NCBI RefSeq assembly: GCF_000003605.2
Contig: NW_003107593.1
Span: 272,983 to 305,002 of the forward strand
Origin: Saccoglossus kowalevskii
Lineage: Eukaryota > Hemichordata > Enteropneusta > Harrimaniidae
Length of the DNA: 32,020 nucleotides
Reading direction: 5' to 3'
How positions within the stretch are numbered: position 1 is the first letter of the stretch; each line of letters opens with the position of its first letter. The notes below the pieces were generated by a model that made no database searches, had not been told where the DNA came from, and saw only the letters and a program-made list of their open reading frames with translations. Below are positions 1-12,000 of the stretch, piece by piece. A program made the translations under genes and the position numbers.

Positions 1-420
1 TACTTTTTCTCAAAGTCGGGAGAATGTCGGAGATTCATAATATATATTTGTATTCGTTTTCATATTGCTAATATTATTACATGTCATTTCGCTATAGTTA
101 ATTCGTTTACCTTTCGCATGAAGGATTCCTCTGAGTAATTCTCGACCAATTAGAATCATTTAATTTCAGCCAATCATTTTACTCTGTATTGTATCTTTTT
201 CTCCCGCGTACTTCATTTTGTATTTCCCGCTTACGTGTTTTCTCTCACGTTCGATACGCACCTATATAAAGGGCTAGTTTCGGAGTTTCGGGGCTCCTTA
301 TTCATGTGTTACATGTTTTTCTATGCCAGTTTATCCAGCAATAAACCATACCGTGTTTTGCATCCACATTGACTGTTTTATTCTGCCATCAAGTTCAACT
401 GAAGCGTATTATTATACCCC
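1..420 (+). mobile_element. Possible LTR remnant with TATA box and poly(A) signal
   Basis: TATATAAA at 263-270 is followed about 70 bases later by AATAAA at 340-345, the promoter/R/U5 layout of a retroelement LTR. The next bases (TTTGGGGGGTTTCGG near 434) resemble a gypsy leader after a primer-binding site. The left end lies off the window or is unclear, no second LTR is seen, and no gag/pol frame follows. It could instead be a stray promoter. Confidence 0.3.
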
Positions 421-1465
421 ACAACGCCTACCATTTGGGGGGTTTCGGAAAACCAAATTGTCGTCGTAAGTACGCTTTTATTGTATGTATATGTGAATTT
501 TATCCGATTGTTATGATTTTCTAGTTACGATACGCGCCTGGAGCTTTATTTGTAACCTCGGGCGGACATCCGTGTATTTTCACCACCTGGCAACCACCAG
601 GATGAAAACAAAGGCCGAAAACTCACAGAAAAATGTACTTTGGGATAGTTGTTGAGACTACTGAACAGTGTAACAAGACTACCCCTACATGTGTAACATA
701 TATACATTTGGTTGCTCAAGATTACCTCAAAGTTGAGTATGTGCTGTTTCCTCAATTTTAGCTGTTTTATTATAGCATACGTCGCATGGATCTCATATCG
801 AACTCGACGCGGCGCGACGACTGTAGCGCCTCAATCTCCATAAGAGTGTCGATTGCAACAGCGCTACAACGTGACGATTTGAAATGAAAAAAAACGAGAA
901 ACCAGAACATGTGCATCTTAGTTGCACTACTAAATACAACGGTCAACAGAATGGCGTGAGATTTTCTTATACGCACTTCACGAACTAGACGTAATATTGC
1001 ATTGCATAACTTCACCTGGTTTTACCAAATCTCAACAAATAACTACAATTACAGCGTTCACTCTCCAATATATCACACTAACATGATATAATATAATATA
1101 ATAAAAACAGACATTCTTCAGTAAAAATTTCTACAGTTGAACGGGAGAATAATCTGAGCTGTCCGTCATGTCTGCCTTCCCCGCTGAGATCGGCATTTGC
1201 CGCAGTTCGAATTTAAATGGTCAATATATGCAGATTTATAAATGTGTATTTTATGTCTTTCCGAGTAGAAACAGTCGACAATGTGGGCTCAAATAAAATG
1301 AATTATTCTTTAAGTTGTGTTGAAATATAAAATAAAATTTTAAATAAAATATAATATAATTTTTTGTTAAAACAACACGGGAAATATTAACATGATTGCA
1401 TATGTATGCGTGTGTCACTGTAAATACATCGTATAAGCGATGTTGTCTTTAGTAATACGCTGCTG
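421..1465. other. Intergenic region downstream of the kinase-NHL gene
   Basis: It holds a fragment of the GGCGCGACGAC repeat family at about 771-826 and AT-rich DNA. Minus-strand AATAAA occurs at 765-770 and 544-549, which could serve a long 3' UTR. Short open frames here look random. Confidence 0.4.
771..826 (-). repeat. Fragment of short hairpin repeat family 2
   Basis: The run ATATCGAACTCGACGCGG followed by CGCGACGAC matches the copy at 6418-6445 almost base for base. The TTAA-bearing end is missing or replaced. Confidence 0.5.
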
Positions 1466-3096
1466 TCACAGGCGATGTAACTGCCAACAGCTAAATAGAC
1501 GGACGCCGGCTTTATCAACAAGCGCAACAGCGCCATCGCTGGTCACGCTGACGCCCTGCGGCTTCGCAAATTTCTTGTCACCAATACAGCGCTTGATGCG
1601 GGTTTTGCACTCGCCCTCTACGTCATATACCCACAGGTAGTTAAGTTTTTCGTCTGCGACATACAAATTATTGCACTCATCTACCGCGATACCAGAAATG
1701 CCAGGAAATACGCGTTTGTCGCCAATGCAATATAAGAAGTGGCCTGACTGTGAAATTACTTGAACGCGACAGTTACGTGTATCAGCGACAAAGAGGTGAT
1801 CACGGCTGTCTATAGATAAACAGGTAGGGTAACGAAATGTTCCGGACATGGTGCCGAATTTGCCTATCACCTTGGTAACCGCATCGCCCTGTAAAACAAC
1901 AACACAACTGGATTTATGTGACACCACGTATAGCGCCCCCTCGCTGTCGAAGGCGAGACCCCATGGCCCGCGGATGGATTGATGGTGGTATCGCGCCACC
2001 AACGCCCCAGTTGCGGAAATTCTCAACACAGAGTCAGACGAATGGTCGGAAACTACGAGGTGGGTTTCGTTTTTCGTTAAAATTACCTCGCGTGGATCGA
2101 ACAACTGTTTTTTCGATATTTTGAAATTAGGACTATCGGGTGGATACTTCCAATTCGTCGACCCACCACGGGTGAATGCGCGTAGTTTCCTGTTGCCCGA
2201 GTCACACACGAATACGCTACCATCAGACGATACCACTGCAGCTCGCGGGCTTCGAAAGTCTGCTCTGACGGAATTACCTTCACCTATTCTGGCAATCAGT
2301 TCCGGTTCGAGTCTGGTAAACGTCGATGCGGATGAGATGGCAAGATCCGGTAAAGACGATGAGTTGTTGGAGTTTAAAGACAAAGTGTCGGCACTGAAGG
2401 ACAGTTCGTTGTTGCCAAACGCGCCACCAACGTGACCGTCGACGCGAGTTAAAGACGAACGCTTCTGTCCTTCCTCGAAACTGTACGCACTTTGAGCCCG
2501 GGGCAGGGATCGATTGTTTGACCACCACGAATGCCGCTTCCAGATCTTTTCTGCTTCGGAAAAACTTTCTCCCTTTCTTCGCCATGTGATACCGATCTAA
2601 TTAACACACTTCGCTGTTTTTCCGTCGTCTTTTTGTCAACGCAGGAATCTGAGAACTTGACGTTGAGCTGTGACCCGACAACAGTTCCGTTGTTCCGTGC
2701 TCGGCCATTATCTCCATGCGTTGGTTTTGTATCCGTATCGTAGTGCGTTTTTATTGACGGTTTGCTGTCTTGGACGGGCTCTTCCATCGCTAATAGTCCG
2801 AACAAAACTTGACTCAGTTCCGACGTTTCTAATGGAGTTGAACATTTTTCTGTTTTCGTCGAGGAACATTCGCTGTCAATTGATGTAATCACACACTGTT
2901 TTAATTGAGTATTTTCCAGTTGCATTACACCGTCAGTTTCAGTTACTCTCGCATCTTTTGTTGAATTGTCGTCCTGGTCGAACTTAAAAGTAACAGTTTT
3001 CTTGCAATCGCTGTCTGGCTTGTTTTTCAACGAAACAGCAAGATACGTTGGGCGGGATGTACCATCGGTTCTTTGATTATCGTGCGAGTTTTTCGA
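1466..3096 (-). CDS. Kinase-NHL gene, last coding exon: polar linker plus six NHL repeats
   Basis: A strong acceptor (pyrimidine tract then TCTCTAG) precedes 3096 and opens SKNSHDNQRTDGTSRP in the phase left by exon 6. The first part (3096 to about 2600) encodes a Ser/Thr/Asp/Lys-rich, probably disordered linker. The frame then shifts somewhere between about 2605 and 2450: the first frame stops at 2449 and the propeller frame opens only after a TAG near 2602. One extra base would make the exon continuous. From about 2300 to the TGA at 1466-1468 there are six NHL-like units, with cores such as GSVFVCDSGNRKLRAF, GALYVVSHKSS, HLFVADTRNCRVQVI and NNLYVADEKLNYLWVYD, forming a likely six-bladed propeller. 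A second, unseen intron in the linker is an alternative to a frameshift. Confidence 0.82.
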
Positions 3097-6000
3097 CTAG
3101 AGATACGAAAAAAAGTATAAGAAAATGCGTGTTACATCGTGGCGCCTACAATATGTTGACTAGAGTCATTATAAATTTATCGCATTTCTGAGGTTAGAAG
3201 GATAAAGCAGACTGCGTGTATTGTATATCATATAATCCTACGTCATTGCAACATCGGTGACTTCCGGTGTCTGCGTACCGGATTAGGAATATGGCAACTG
3301 TTAGCCGTGATACAAAAGTAAAAAACGTTCCGTTCAATGGCAAACAATCATTGAGGACTATAGTTATACTATGTACTCACGTTTTGGAGAAATCTCGCGA
3401 TATTTATGACGTATGACGTCAATGTATGTCGTGAGCAATAATCTATCTAGATTTAATTATGCTAAACTGGTCGATATTATCTCATACATTGGACAATATA
3501 TGATTACGAGGACGTTACAAATAGTGATCTAAGGCCAAACAATAACTCATGATTGTGTTGAAATATCCATATACTATACACCCCTCATACCTATAACGAA
3601 ATAGCGGTATTGGCAGATACTGGCTGTAATTGCTTTATGGTCATTTCAAAAAATAAATACTCTTGTATTTTTCCAAATGTTTGTTTCTTATTTCTAAGTG
3701 TCATATCATTCAAAAAGTCAGAATTGCAAAAATGTATTTAGTGCTATACTAGTATCAAAAAATCCGCTAATAGAAATAAAACTCTTTTGACAGCATATTT
3801 TCATTAAGTAATAACTGTCATGCAGTATCACAGTTGTTGAGATTGTTTCGAGATGCGCCCTCTAGTGACAAAACATTTCTGTGACGCAATAACGGCGAAT
3901 GGCCGTCGAGATCTCGTTCATAGCGAGAGTGAGAGTCATGAGGTTTGTGTTTGCCACTGAAATAGTGTTCACAGTTCGTTCGGTCATCGCGTTCACCCTT
4001 ACCCTGCTCTATGTAACCATGGTAATTAGAGCAGTCGACGCGATGACGATAGAGAATAGAAAACGTAAGTCTCGTGACTCTCGCGCTCTGAACGAGATCT
4101 CGGTGGCCATTTCGCGTCTAAGATCTACTGATACACGGTGAATATTATTTAGATGTGTCGCTTTTCATTAACAATTACTGGTTTTACAATTTAATTTTTA
4201 GTTTTGTTATATTCTAAAATGACTACTGCACACAACCAATCAGATTTGTCTATTTGAACGACATTGATAACACCCATTAAGTTATGTTGTTGACGTCACG
4301 AAATCACGAAAAGGGCGCGACTTTGTATTGCATGTCCTATATGTGACCCGATGTACTGATTTGTTTTAATTTCTCCCTACTTTCTACATACTGTAAAACA
4401 TGTTGAAAAAGCGGCATGCAATTTTAGCGAATTGTAGTAAAATGACGTAATAACGAAATGTTGATTTAGCGAATCTCTCTTGTCATTGTTGATTTCTTTG
4501 TCTGGCGGCCATTTTGAATTGTCATAAAGTCATTAGTGACATCTTGAATTAGCGAATCAGTTCTCTCGCTAAATTCGCAAAAAAGACATGTTTTACAGTA
4601 TTATATACTACATTGTTTGCTTTCCACGTTTCTTTCAAGTCACGTTTTAACCTTTAAAGAAAGAGTCGACTGTTTTGCCTCCGTGTATAACATAAACACC
4701 CACTTTCCATATTTATTGAATTACTGTTAAAATGATAGCGATTTTCGTTGTTGGTTTCTTGTTGGCATTCGATAAGCGGTATTTTTTAAGATATACTGTG
4801 AAATACTTTAAAATAGCTTTATGCAATTTTAGCGAATTTGTCCCAATGCATGAATTAACAGAATCTTAGGTTAAAGCGGGATAGTCGTTACATGTGCATG
4901 CGTCAGATGATATTGTGTCATTGTTTACAAACAAGCGTCTACCCATGAGCCTTTGCGTTTTAGCGTGCGTTGTTATCGTCGTTTGGGACTCAATTCCCGC
5001 GCGTGCGCAGGGGACTACCCTCCCGCTATAACTAATAAGCCAAAGTCTCATTGCGAGAATGTGCTTTTATTTTAAATTAGCGACATCTTGAATTAGCAAA
5101 ATTACAGATTAGGTAAAATAGCATGTTAGCTAAAAACGGCATGTTTTACTATACAGTAACGAATCGCTTGAAGTACGACAAAGATTTAATAACCCGGTCT
5201 GAACTCACCAGTGCCGTGCGAAGACCCAACACTGCATTCTCTACATTCGATGCATATACATTATTGTACTCCTGGTCAACATGTCGATGCAAATCTGAAA
5301 GAAATCATAATTACCTTAACCTTTAGCAAATAGCGAATAATAAAGATTCGTATGATGACGTCGCCATCTAAGATAGAGACAACAACAGCTGAACATCGGA
5401 CTGGAAAGTCCGTGGAAATAGTCGATGAAATTGAATCAAGCATCGTTTATGATTAACAGTAAATGTCGATATATTGATACAGTCACGGGACGTGAGTTGC
5501 TCTCTTATAATTAAGCGTTCAGTAACCGGTAATAACTAATAATTTGTTAAATATTATACACAATTCACCTATGAATTTTGCATCATACTTCAAGTTCGTG
5601 ATTCGTTTAATATGCCCTACAGACTGACTGACATGCGATATAATGATAGACTAGCTGGTCCATCGATCGATCGATCTATTGGTTGATACATATATAGAAC
5701 ACAATCTGTTTTTAAATGGACGTACCATGAAAAGGCGGTCGTTTTTCCGGATCCACGTCCCAGCACTCCTGCATTATGCGCGAGAGTATTGTAGGACAGT
5801 CTTCGGGAATAGAACTTAGGTCTGGCCGGCTTCCTTGGCAAACGGCAGATATAAGGTGCCCATCATGATGGTTGTCAGTTGCTGTAATAACGAGATGTCA
5901 ATTCAACGTTCGTGCATAAAACAAGACAAGTGCCGATCGACTCCAAATCCACCGAAATGAACACCCGAAATACAACACCTACTCAACAACGCAGAGACTC

Positions 6001-9000
6001 TTTACTCGCTGATATATTCACTCACTGCTAATACTACAAGTATGATCATATTTCGTTCCCGAATATATAACTGTATGTACCATTCTAATATTGTGTGATG
6101 ACATCGTTTTCTAAGGGTTTCCATCGATTAGGAATTGCGATTAATTTGACTGATCTGTGAAAGCGTGAAAATTGCATACAAAAATATCGTATGTACAACA
6201 CGTATAAGCTGCCGGATCAGCTTTCGGAGTATTTCTTTAAATCAGTGACATTATGAACATTTCCTAATGTAATAGGTTTATTACATGAAATATATGACCA
6301 TGTCAATAAAAAATGCAAACTGCGTTTCTTGAATTATTTCCTCAGCATATTAGTATTATTCACACGTTCATAATAAACAATGTATTTTACACGCGTTGTA
6401 TACGTTGCTATGGGTTCAATATCGAACAGGACGCGGCGCGACGACCACCGCCCTTTAAACCAATATGCATTTATTTAGTTGTGAAATCCATTCCACTACG
6501 TTAAACTTCCTATATGGGAGCCAATAGGAACTGATTAACACTTCTTCTGAAAAAATGTTATTATATAGTAAAATAATATATTGATATAATCACCATGGCG
6601 ATTAATTCCAGAATTAGTTGCCACGTTCTCTAACTCGGGTGGCTGTGTCGTATTTCGAAGTATCGTTTCTCGTTGCCAAAAATAGAATAGTTGCAAGTTA
6701 CAAGGACGAACACAACATCATCCATCATCGTATCGATTGCATTGTTTTTTGTATTCTTTATAAGGTAGAATATTGACACTTTCTTCATCTTTACATTTTT
6801 GATATTTCATGTCACGAGGATGACGAAAATGGAATAAAAATATGGGGTCCCCGTACTTGTTTCGGGGAAATGGATGTACAAAATGGAGTGTAAATAGCAT
6901 GTTTTGTTATTTTTAGGGCATTTTACCATTGTTTTCTATGGAAAAGATTTATCTTAATATTTTGCCTTGTGACATATGGTGAAAAAAGATATATAGTGTC
7001 TTACAAAATATACAGTGACTCAAAGAAGTTCACATATTGTTGACTAATACTAAAATGAATAATTGTAGACAGAATTTGACACAAAATATTACTCCTGCTA
7101 TATGCGCTAAAAAAAACCGTCTGTGGCATTCTACCTTATTAAATGCATGTATATGTGAGGCGACAGTTGGTGTTATAAGTTTTACGCCACAATTATAATT
7201 TCTAACATGGCACGAAGTAAGCCGCTCTAATTTGAAAATAATAATAAAACTAAGCCATAAGTTTGGGAGTGGAATTTTACCGAAAAAACAACCGGTTTCA
7301 AAATGTATGACTGGTGGATTTAGAGTGTGAGTGCTCTCGTGGGTCAATATTGCCAAGATTGCCAAGATTCGGCTTCCCTCCATAAATCGCTACACTCAAG
7401 GATCTCCCACAATGACAAATACAATGACTGGTTTCGGTATACGAGACTTGTCGTTGACAATAAACACGACGTGTGGAAACAGGTGAAACGAACACTTATT
7501 TGAGATTCGCAATGCATTCCCAGTTGATATTTGTATTTTCCAGAGTCAAACGCACCGCGAAATTGACTCGCAATCGCGAAGTACGATTAGAAAATGCTTA
7601 ATGCATACTTACATGGGTAGCTCTCTAATCCAGTCACCAGCTCCCAGAGCACGATACCAAAACTAATATTAGAAAAAAACAAGTAATGTCAACGTGGCAT
7701 TCACACCATCCACATTATAGAGGGTTGGTATATTAATAACGATAATCTCCGGGGGCTCGGGGGGTCTTGGAGTTCTTGTAATCTGTTTACCATCGATGAT
7801 TGTTTTATGGGATCGTTGACTATATTTGATACGAGAAAATCGTTATTTAAACTGAAAACAAGAATTAATCAATTTGCCATTAATATGCGATTTGCCGTGC
7901 TACGGTGAAAACCTGTGACGACCACTGAAGCCAAACATATGTCATTTGGGTATTTGGGTTACGGTCACCTTTTGTTCAATTTCATTTACCATTGTGTATT
8001 GCAGATCCCAGTTGTACTAGTAGTTAGATTAGCGTATTCACCGACATCAGTTAATATGTTTAAACGAATCTTTTAGATGGAACTGCATCAAAAGTTTGAG
8101 AAACGGCTTTGTCCTAGCTAATTCAATGCGTGCGCAAGCCTTCGATACAAGCAAACATTTAATGTAGTCTTAAATACAAGTCAATGTTTTAAACAAAATA
8201 CTCTTTTTAAGATTCGGAGAAGCGATTTGTTAGACTGATCGCAATATTTAATAAAACATAATCATTTCCGATGATAATGCCACAACCCTTCCATTCTCCC
8301 ATTAACATCTTGTATTGTGTGTGGAGAAAGTATTTGGAAGAGTCACATTAAGACCCTATACAGCCCAAATTGAACGGTTTTGGTCACGGTAATACGATTA
8401 TCTTAAGTTAACGGGTGAGCACGCGGCGAAGCGTGCGATCATTTGACATTCAGTTTGACCCCTAAACTTACCTGTAAATATCATATACATTATCGAGTGG
8501 ACGGGTTGGATCGATCAAGAATTCAGGCGGGATTATACTCATATTTCTGGAAGAACGTCTTTTCTTGTTATTATTATCATTACTATAGCAACTGGAAAAA
8601 AATGCTTCTACAGTCGTGATACTGAAGTCACTTATCTGAAAATGTAAACAAAGCAATATAATAATTCATGACGTCAGCTTATTTATTATTCATAATATTT
8701 GCATATTTAAAAAGCAATATGGCTGACGAATCAATTTAATTTCAAAGTGGTTACACATGCATGAACCTACATGTATTTCGTGAATTCAAATAAATGCTCA
8801 CTCCGAAATGTTCGGTACGAGTCAAATGTGCTGTTCACCCAAAATTTCAACGTATTTTAACGCCGACTGAGTGAAAGTGTGTGTGAGAGAGAGAGAGCAG
8901 AGGTGGAAGAAAATAATGGGAAGATGGCGTATTGACCTATGATTTAGCCGTAATTGCCATTAATATCTTCATCCAAGCGTCAAATCAAATTACGTTAATT

Positions 9001-12000
9001 GATATGTAGATCAGCACTAGCATACAGCGGTGGCCTTGTCTACATCAATTATATCACTTGCCAGGGAACAAGTTTAACAAGAAATACTTAAACAACTTAA
9101 AAGACATTGGACTACCATCTACAGTCTGTACTAAAAATAACCTATTTCTGTGTGGCGTCTTCGAGAACATGTTCTGAAATGCTCACAGTTTAAAAGGGAG
9201 CGAAAAATAAATATGAGCCTCTACAGGAAATTGGACAATTGATCACATGACTACAAATTACGATGGAGTTGCGTTTTACATATCATTGACAGCTGAACGC
9301 ACGACAGTCAACGAGTAAAAAACGGCATTATCTAACAATATCAGGGGACTTTTCACGCGAACTTTCCTTTATATAACATGTGCAACAAGGACAAGCCATT
9401 TTGAACAGACCTGATATTATTAAAGGACGGTGGTCGTCGCGCCGTGTCTGTTCGATATGGGACTAGAAATTCGAACACGCGCTGTGTGACGACCACCGCC
9501 CTTTAATAGTTTTACTTGGTGAAGGCAGCCATATTGTCGCGTGACCTGGAAGTTGGGAACATACATGGCGATGACTCACTTAACAAAATGACCAAAGAAT
9601 TTCAGAAATACTGTACGTACAAAGAAAAGCCATACACAAACTTGTTTCCAAGGTAACAGAATATTTCACAAAATATCCAATTATATCAATCAACAAATAT
9701 GTTTCATCAAATCAGATAAAAAAACGCGCACACAACACATTGTTCATTATTGTCTCTCTTAATGCAGTACTAACATTGCTCAACACTGATTCAAAATTTG
9801 TAAAAACAACGTGTTTTACGTAACATGGGACCCATAACATACAGGGCGCTGTGTGACGACAGCGGCTTTAACTCCCTAGCTTCGCGTTTATTCGACTTTA
9901 TTTTGCGTAGCACATTTAAACTGACACTTCAGATAAATGTACGTACCAGTAACTGAAGACGCGGGCGCATTTCAATATTGCCTCATGTGGCTTTGTGTGC
10001 CACGAAAAAAAACCTTGTTGTATAATTTGATCACATGATGGTGTGCAGCTAAATATACTTTGAAAACAAATATCGAATAACTCGTATAGAACTACGTACA
10101 AACATGACCGTGAGCGGAACATTGGGGGTGTGCTACATCGAAAAGTAGGTTGAAAAAGAGCGCTTACACATGCTTTAAAGCGGGGTAGTCGTCACATGCT
10201 GATGCATCAGATGGCCATAGCGTGTCATTGTTTACAAACAAGCGTCTACCCATTAGCCTTTGCGTTTTTAGCGTGTGTTGTTATCGTCGCTTGGGACTCA
10301 ATTCCCGCGCATGCGCAGGCGACGATCCTCCCGCTTTAATATGCAAATAACATTCACAAGCCATCACGAAATGATAATTACAAATTAATATACCTTGACA
10401 TGAAAATCATCATCAATTAAAATGTTGTCCCGTTTCAGATTGCCGTGCACCACGCAGTTTTCATGGAGATACGTCATTGCTGCCAGCATCTCGTCTACCA
10501 TTCGATACTTGAGGGAAACAGGTACACGAGTTGACGATGTATTCTGCAGCTGTCTGAGCGATCCATGCTTCATATAGTCTAGAACGATCGAATAACTGTC
10601 GTGTTGCCTAATGAACCCATGTATCGGTACTAAATTCGGACCCGTTGCTATGGCAATTAGCGACTTAATTTGGGCTTCAATTCGGTCCAATTCTCTGCAA
10701 TTTAGAGCACATACAGAAAATATAATTGATAAAACGTCAGTGATTGGGGCACGTACGTGTTAACTTCTACATGTAAGGGAATTATAAATTAGCACAAAAG
10801 TGGTTATTATATTTGAAAATCAGTCAGTGGTATTTCTCTGTGCTGATGAAACGAATGTGCCGATTTTCTCGTTACTAGAATGCAGTTCACTGCAATATGA
10901 CGTCATGTACATACTGTCTAGTTTTATATCATTATTGCAACGGCGTAAACTAGCTTCTTTATAACAAACAATGTAGTTGTTTTGGACAAGCATTATTTTT
11001 TCTTAGCACCATAGTGTCTGACAAATCACAGGATTGGTTCAAATTCCTTTCAGCTGCGTTTCACGCACGGGTGGAATACAATGGAAAGAAAATGTTTACA
11101 TACACACTTCAGTTTTGCGCGAGGATGTTTCATACACTACCGTGGGGGGGGGGGATTAAAAAAATGGCGCAGTATCACGCTACAGCCGTGTTCTTTGATG
11201 CGATTGGTCAGCCCGTCGACACGTTGGGTAACGCAGATAAACGATCTTTGCGGCACGAAATCGTGCAAAACCTGTCAAAAGATCAGACGACATCAATGAC
11301 GAAGTAATCTCACACCCTTCCCCTAAAATGAATTGTTTCATTTGGTTTGCAGCAAGTGTTCACGACAAACCACGAACGTGGTGAATGGTGTTAGGCAATA
11401 CTCCAATAACAAACCGTTGTTGGCCTCAACGAACTACTTTAAACTAAATGCAGCAAAATAACATTACGTTGTGTTAAAAAGTATCCATCCGCTGATTGAA
11501 ACACACCGTACACTGTTGCTTTGATGGTCAGTTGATATGTGCATAGAATATTTGATACGCTTGTTTATTGGAGGAAAGTGTTTCAAAGACTAAATTGAGA
11601 GTATTGGCTTTCCGGCAAAAACTACAGCACAACTGAGTATCGCGTTACCAGAGACTGTGACGTTGGAGTGAGTGGGCGTTTCACACACTGAAGTGAAACT
11701 CTTTGCCGAGACTTCTAGTGTGCACTGATGATATCGAGACGTTATTGTTCACTAGTAGCAAAATTTGTTATGCTTGTAGAAACCTCCCAGTTCGGTAGCA
11801 GAGCGCCAGGCGCTGAGATACCAAGCACTGTAACAGCATCGTGCGCCCGTCAACATTAGAATTCACACAGTTAGCGCGTGCAATAAATTGCCACGTTATT
11901 CTGTTCTTGATATCTTTGAAGCATTTTTGCTTTGTCTTAAAAAAAGGTTGGTTTACCTTAGCTGAAATGTTGACTGGGTTGTCAAACTCAGCAAGCAAAT

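Larger units (their letters stand above)
3097..5208 (-). other. Intron 6 of the kinase-NHL gene, repeat-filled
   Basis: This intron holds the 212 bp palindrome, two TACTGT-ended elements and one TTAA MITE, listed separately. Outside these the DNA is AT-rich with no supported exon. Confidence 0.75.
5209..5881 (-). other. Exons 5-6 interval with intron 5
   Basis: Intron 5 (5295-5725) holds no feature beyond a short GATC-rich run (about 5663-5676). Confidence 0.6.
8636..10393 (-). other. Intron 2 of the kinase-NHL gene
   Basis: It holds a short GA run (about 8885-8898), two family 2 elements, an X-box-like site at 9644-9657 and MITE copy 2. No exon is supported. Confidence 0.65.

Noticed and set aside
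2280..2585. Third reading frame through the linker of exon 7
   Set aside because: It is a shadow of the two overlapping true frames and does not join the propeller.
7030..7495. Minus-strand frames in intron 4 considered as kinase exons
   Set aside because: The kinase sequence continues directly from exon 4 to exon 5 in phase, leaving no missing segment for them.
11014..11307. 97-codon plus-strand open frame
   Set aside because: It starts with a non-ATG codon, runs through an 11-base G tract and shows no domain or splice context; it lies in a large intron of the opposite-strand gene.
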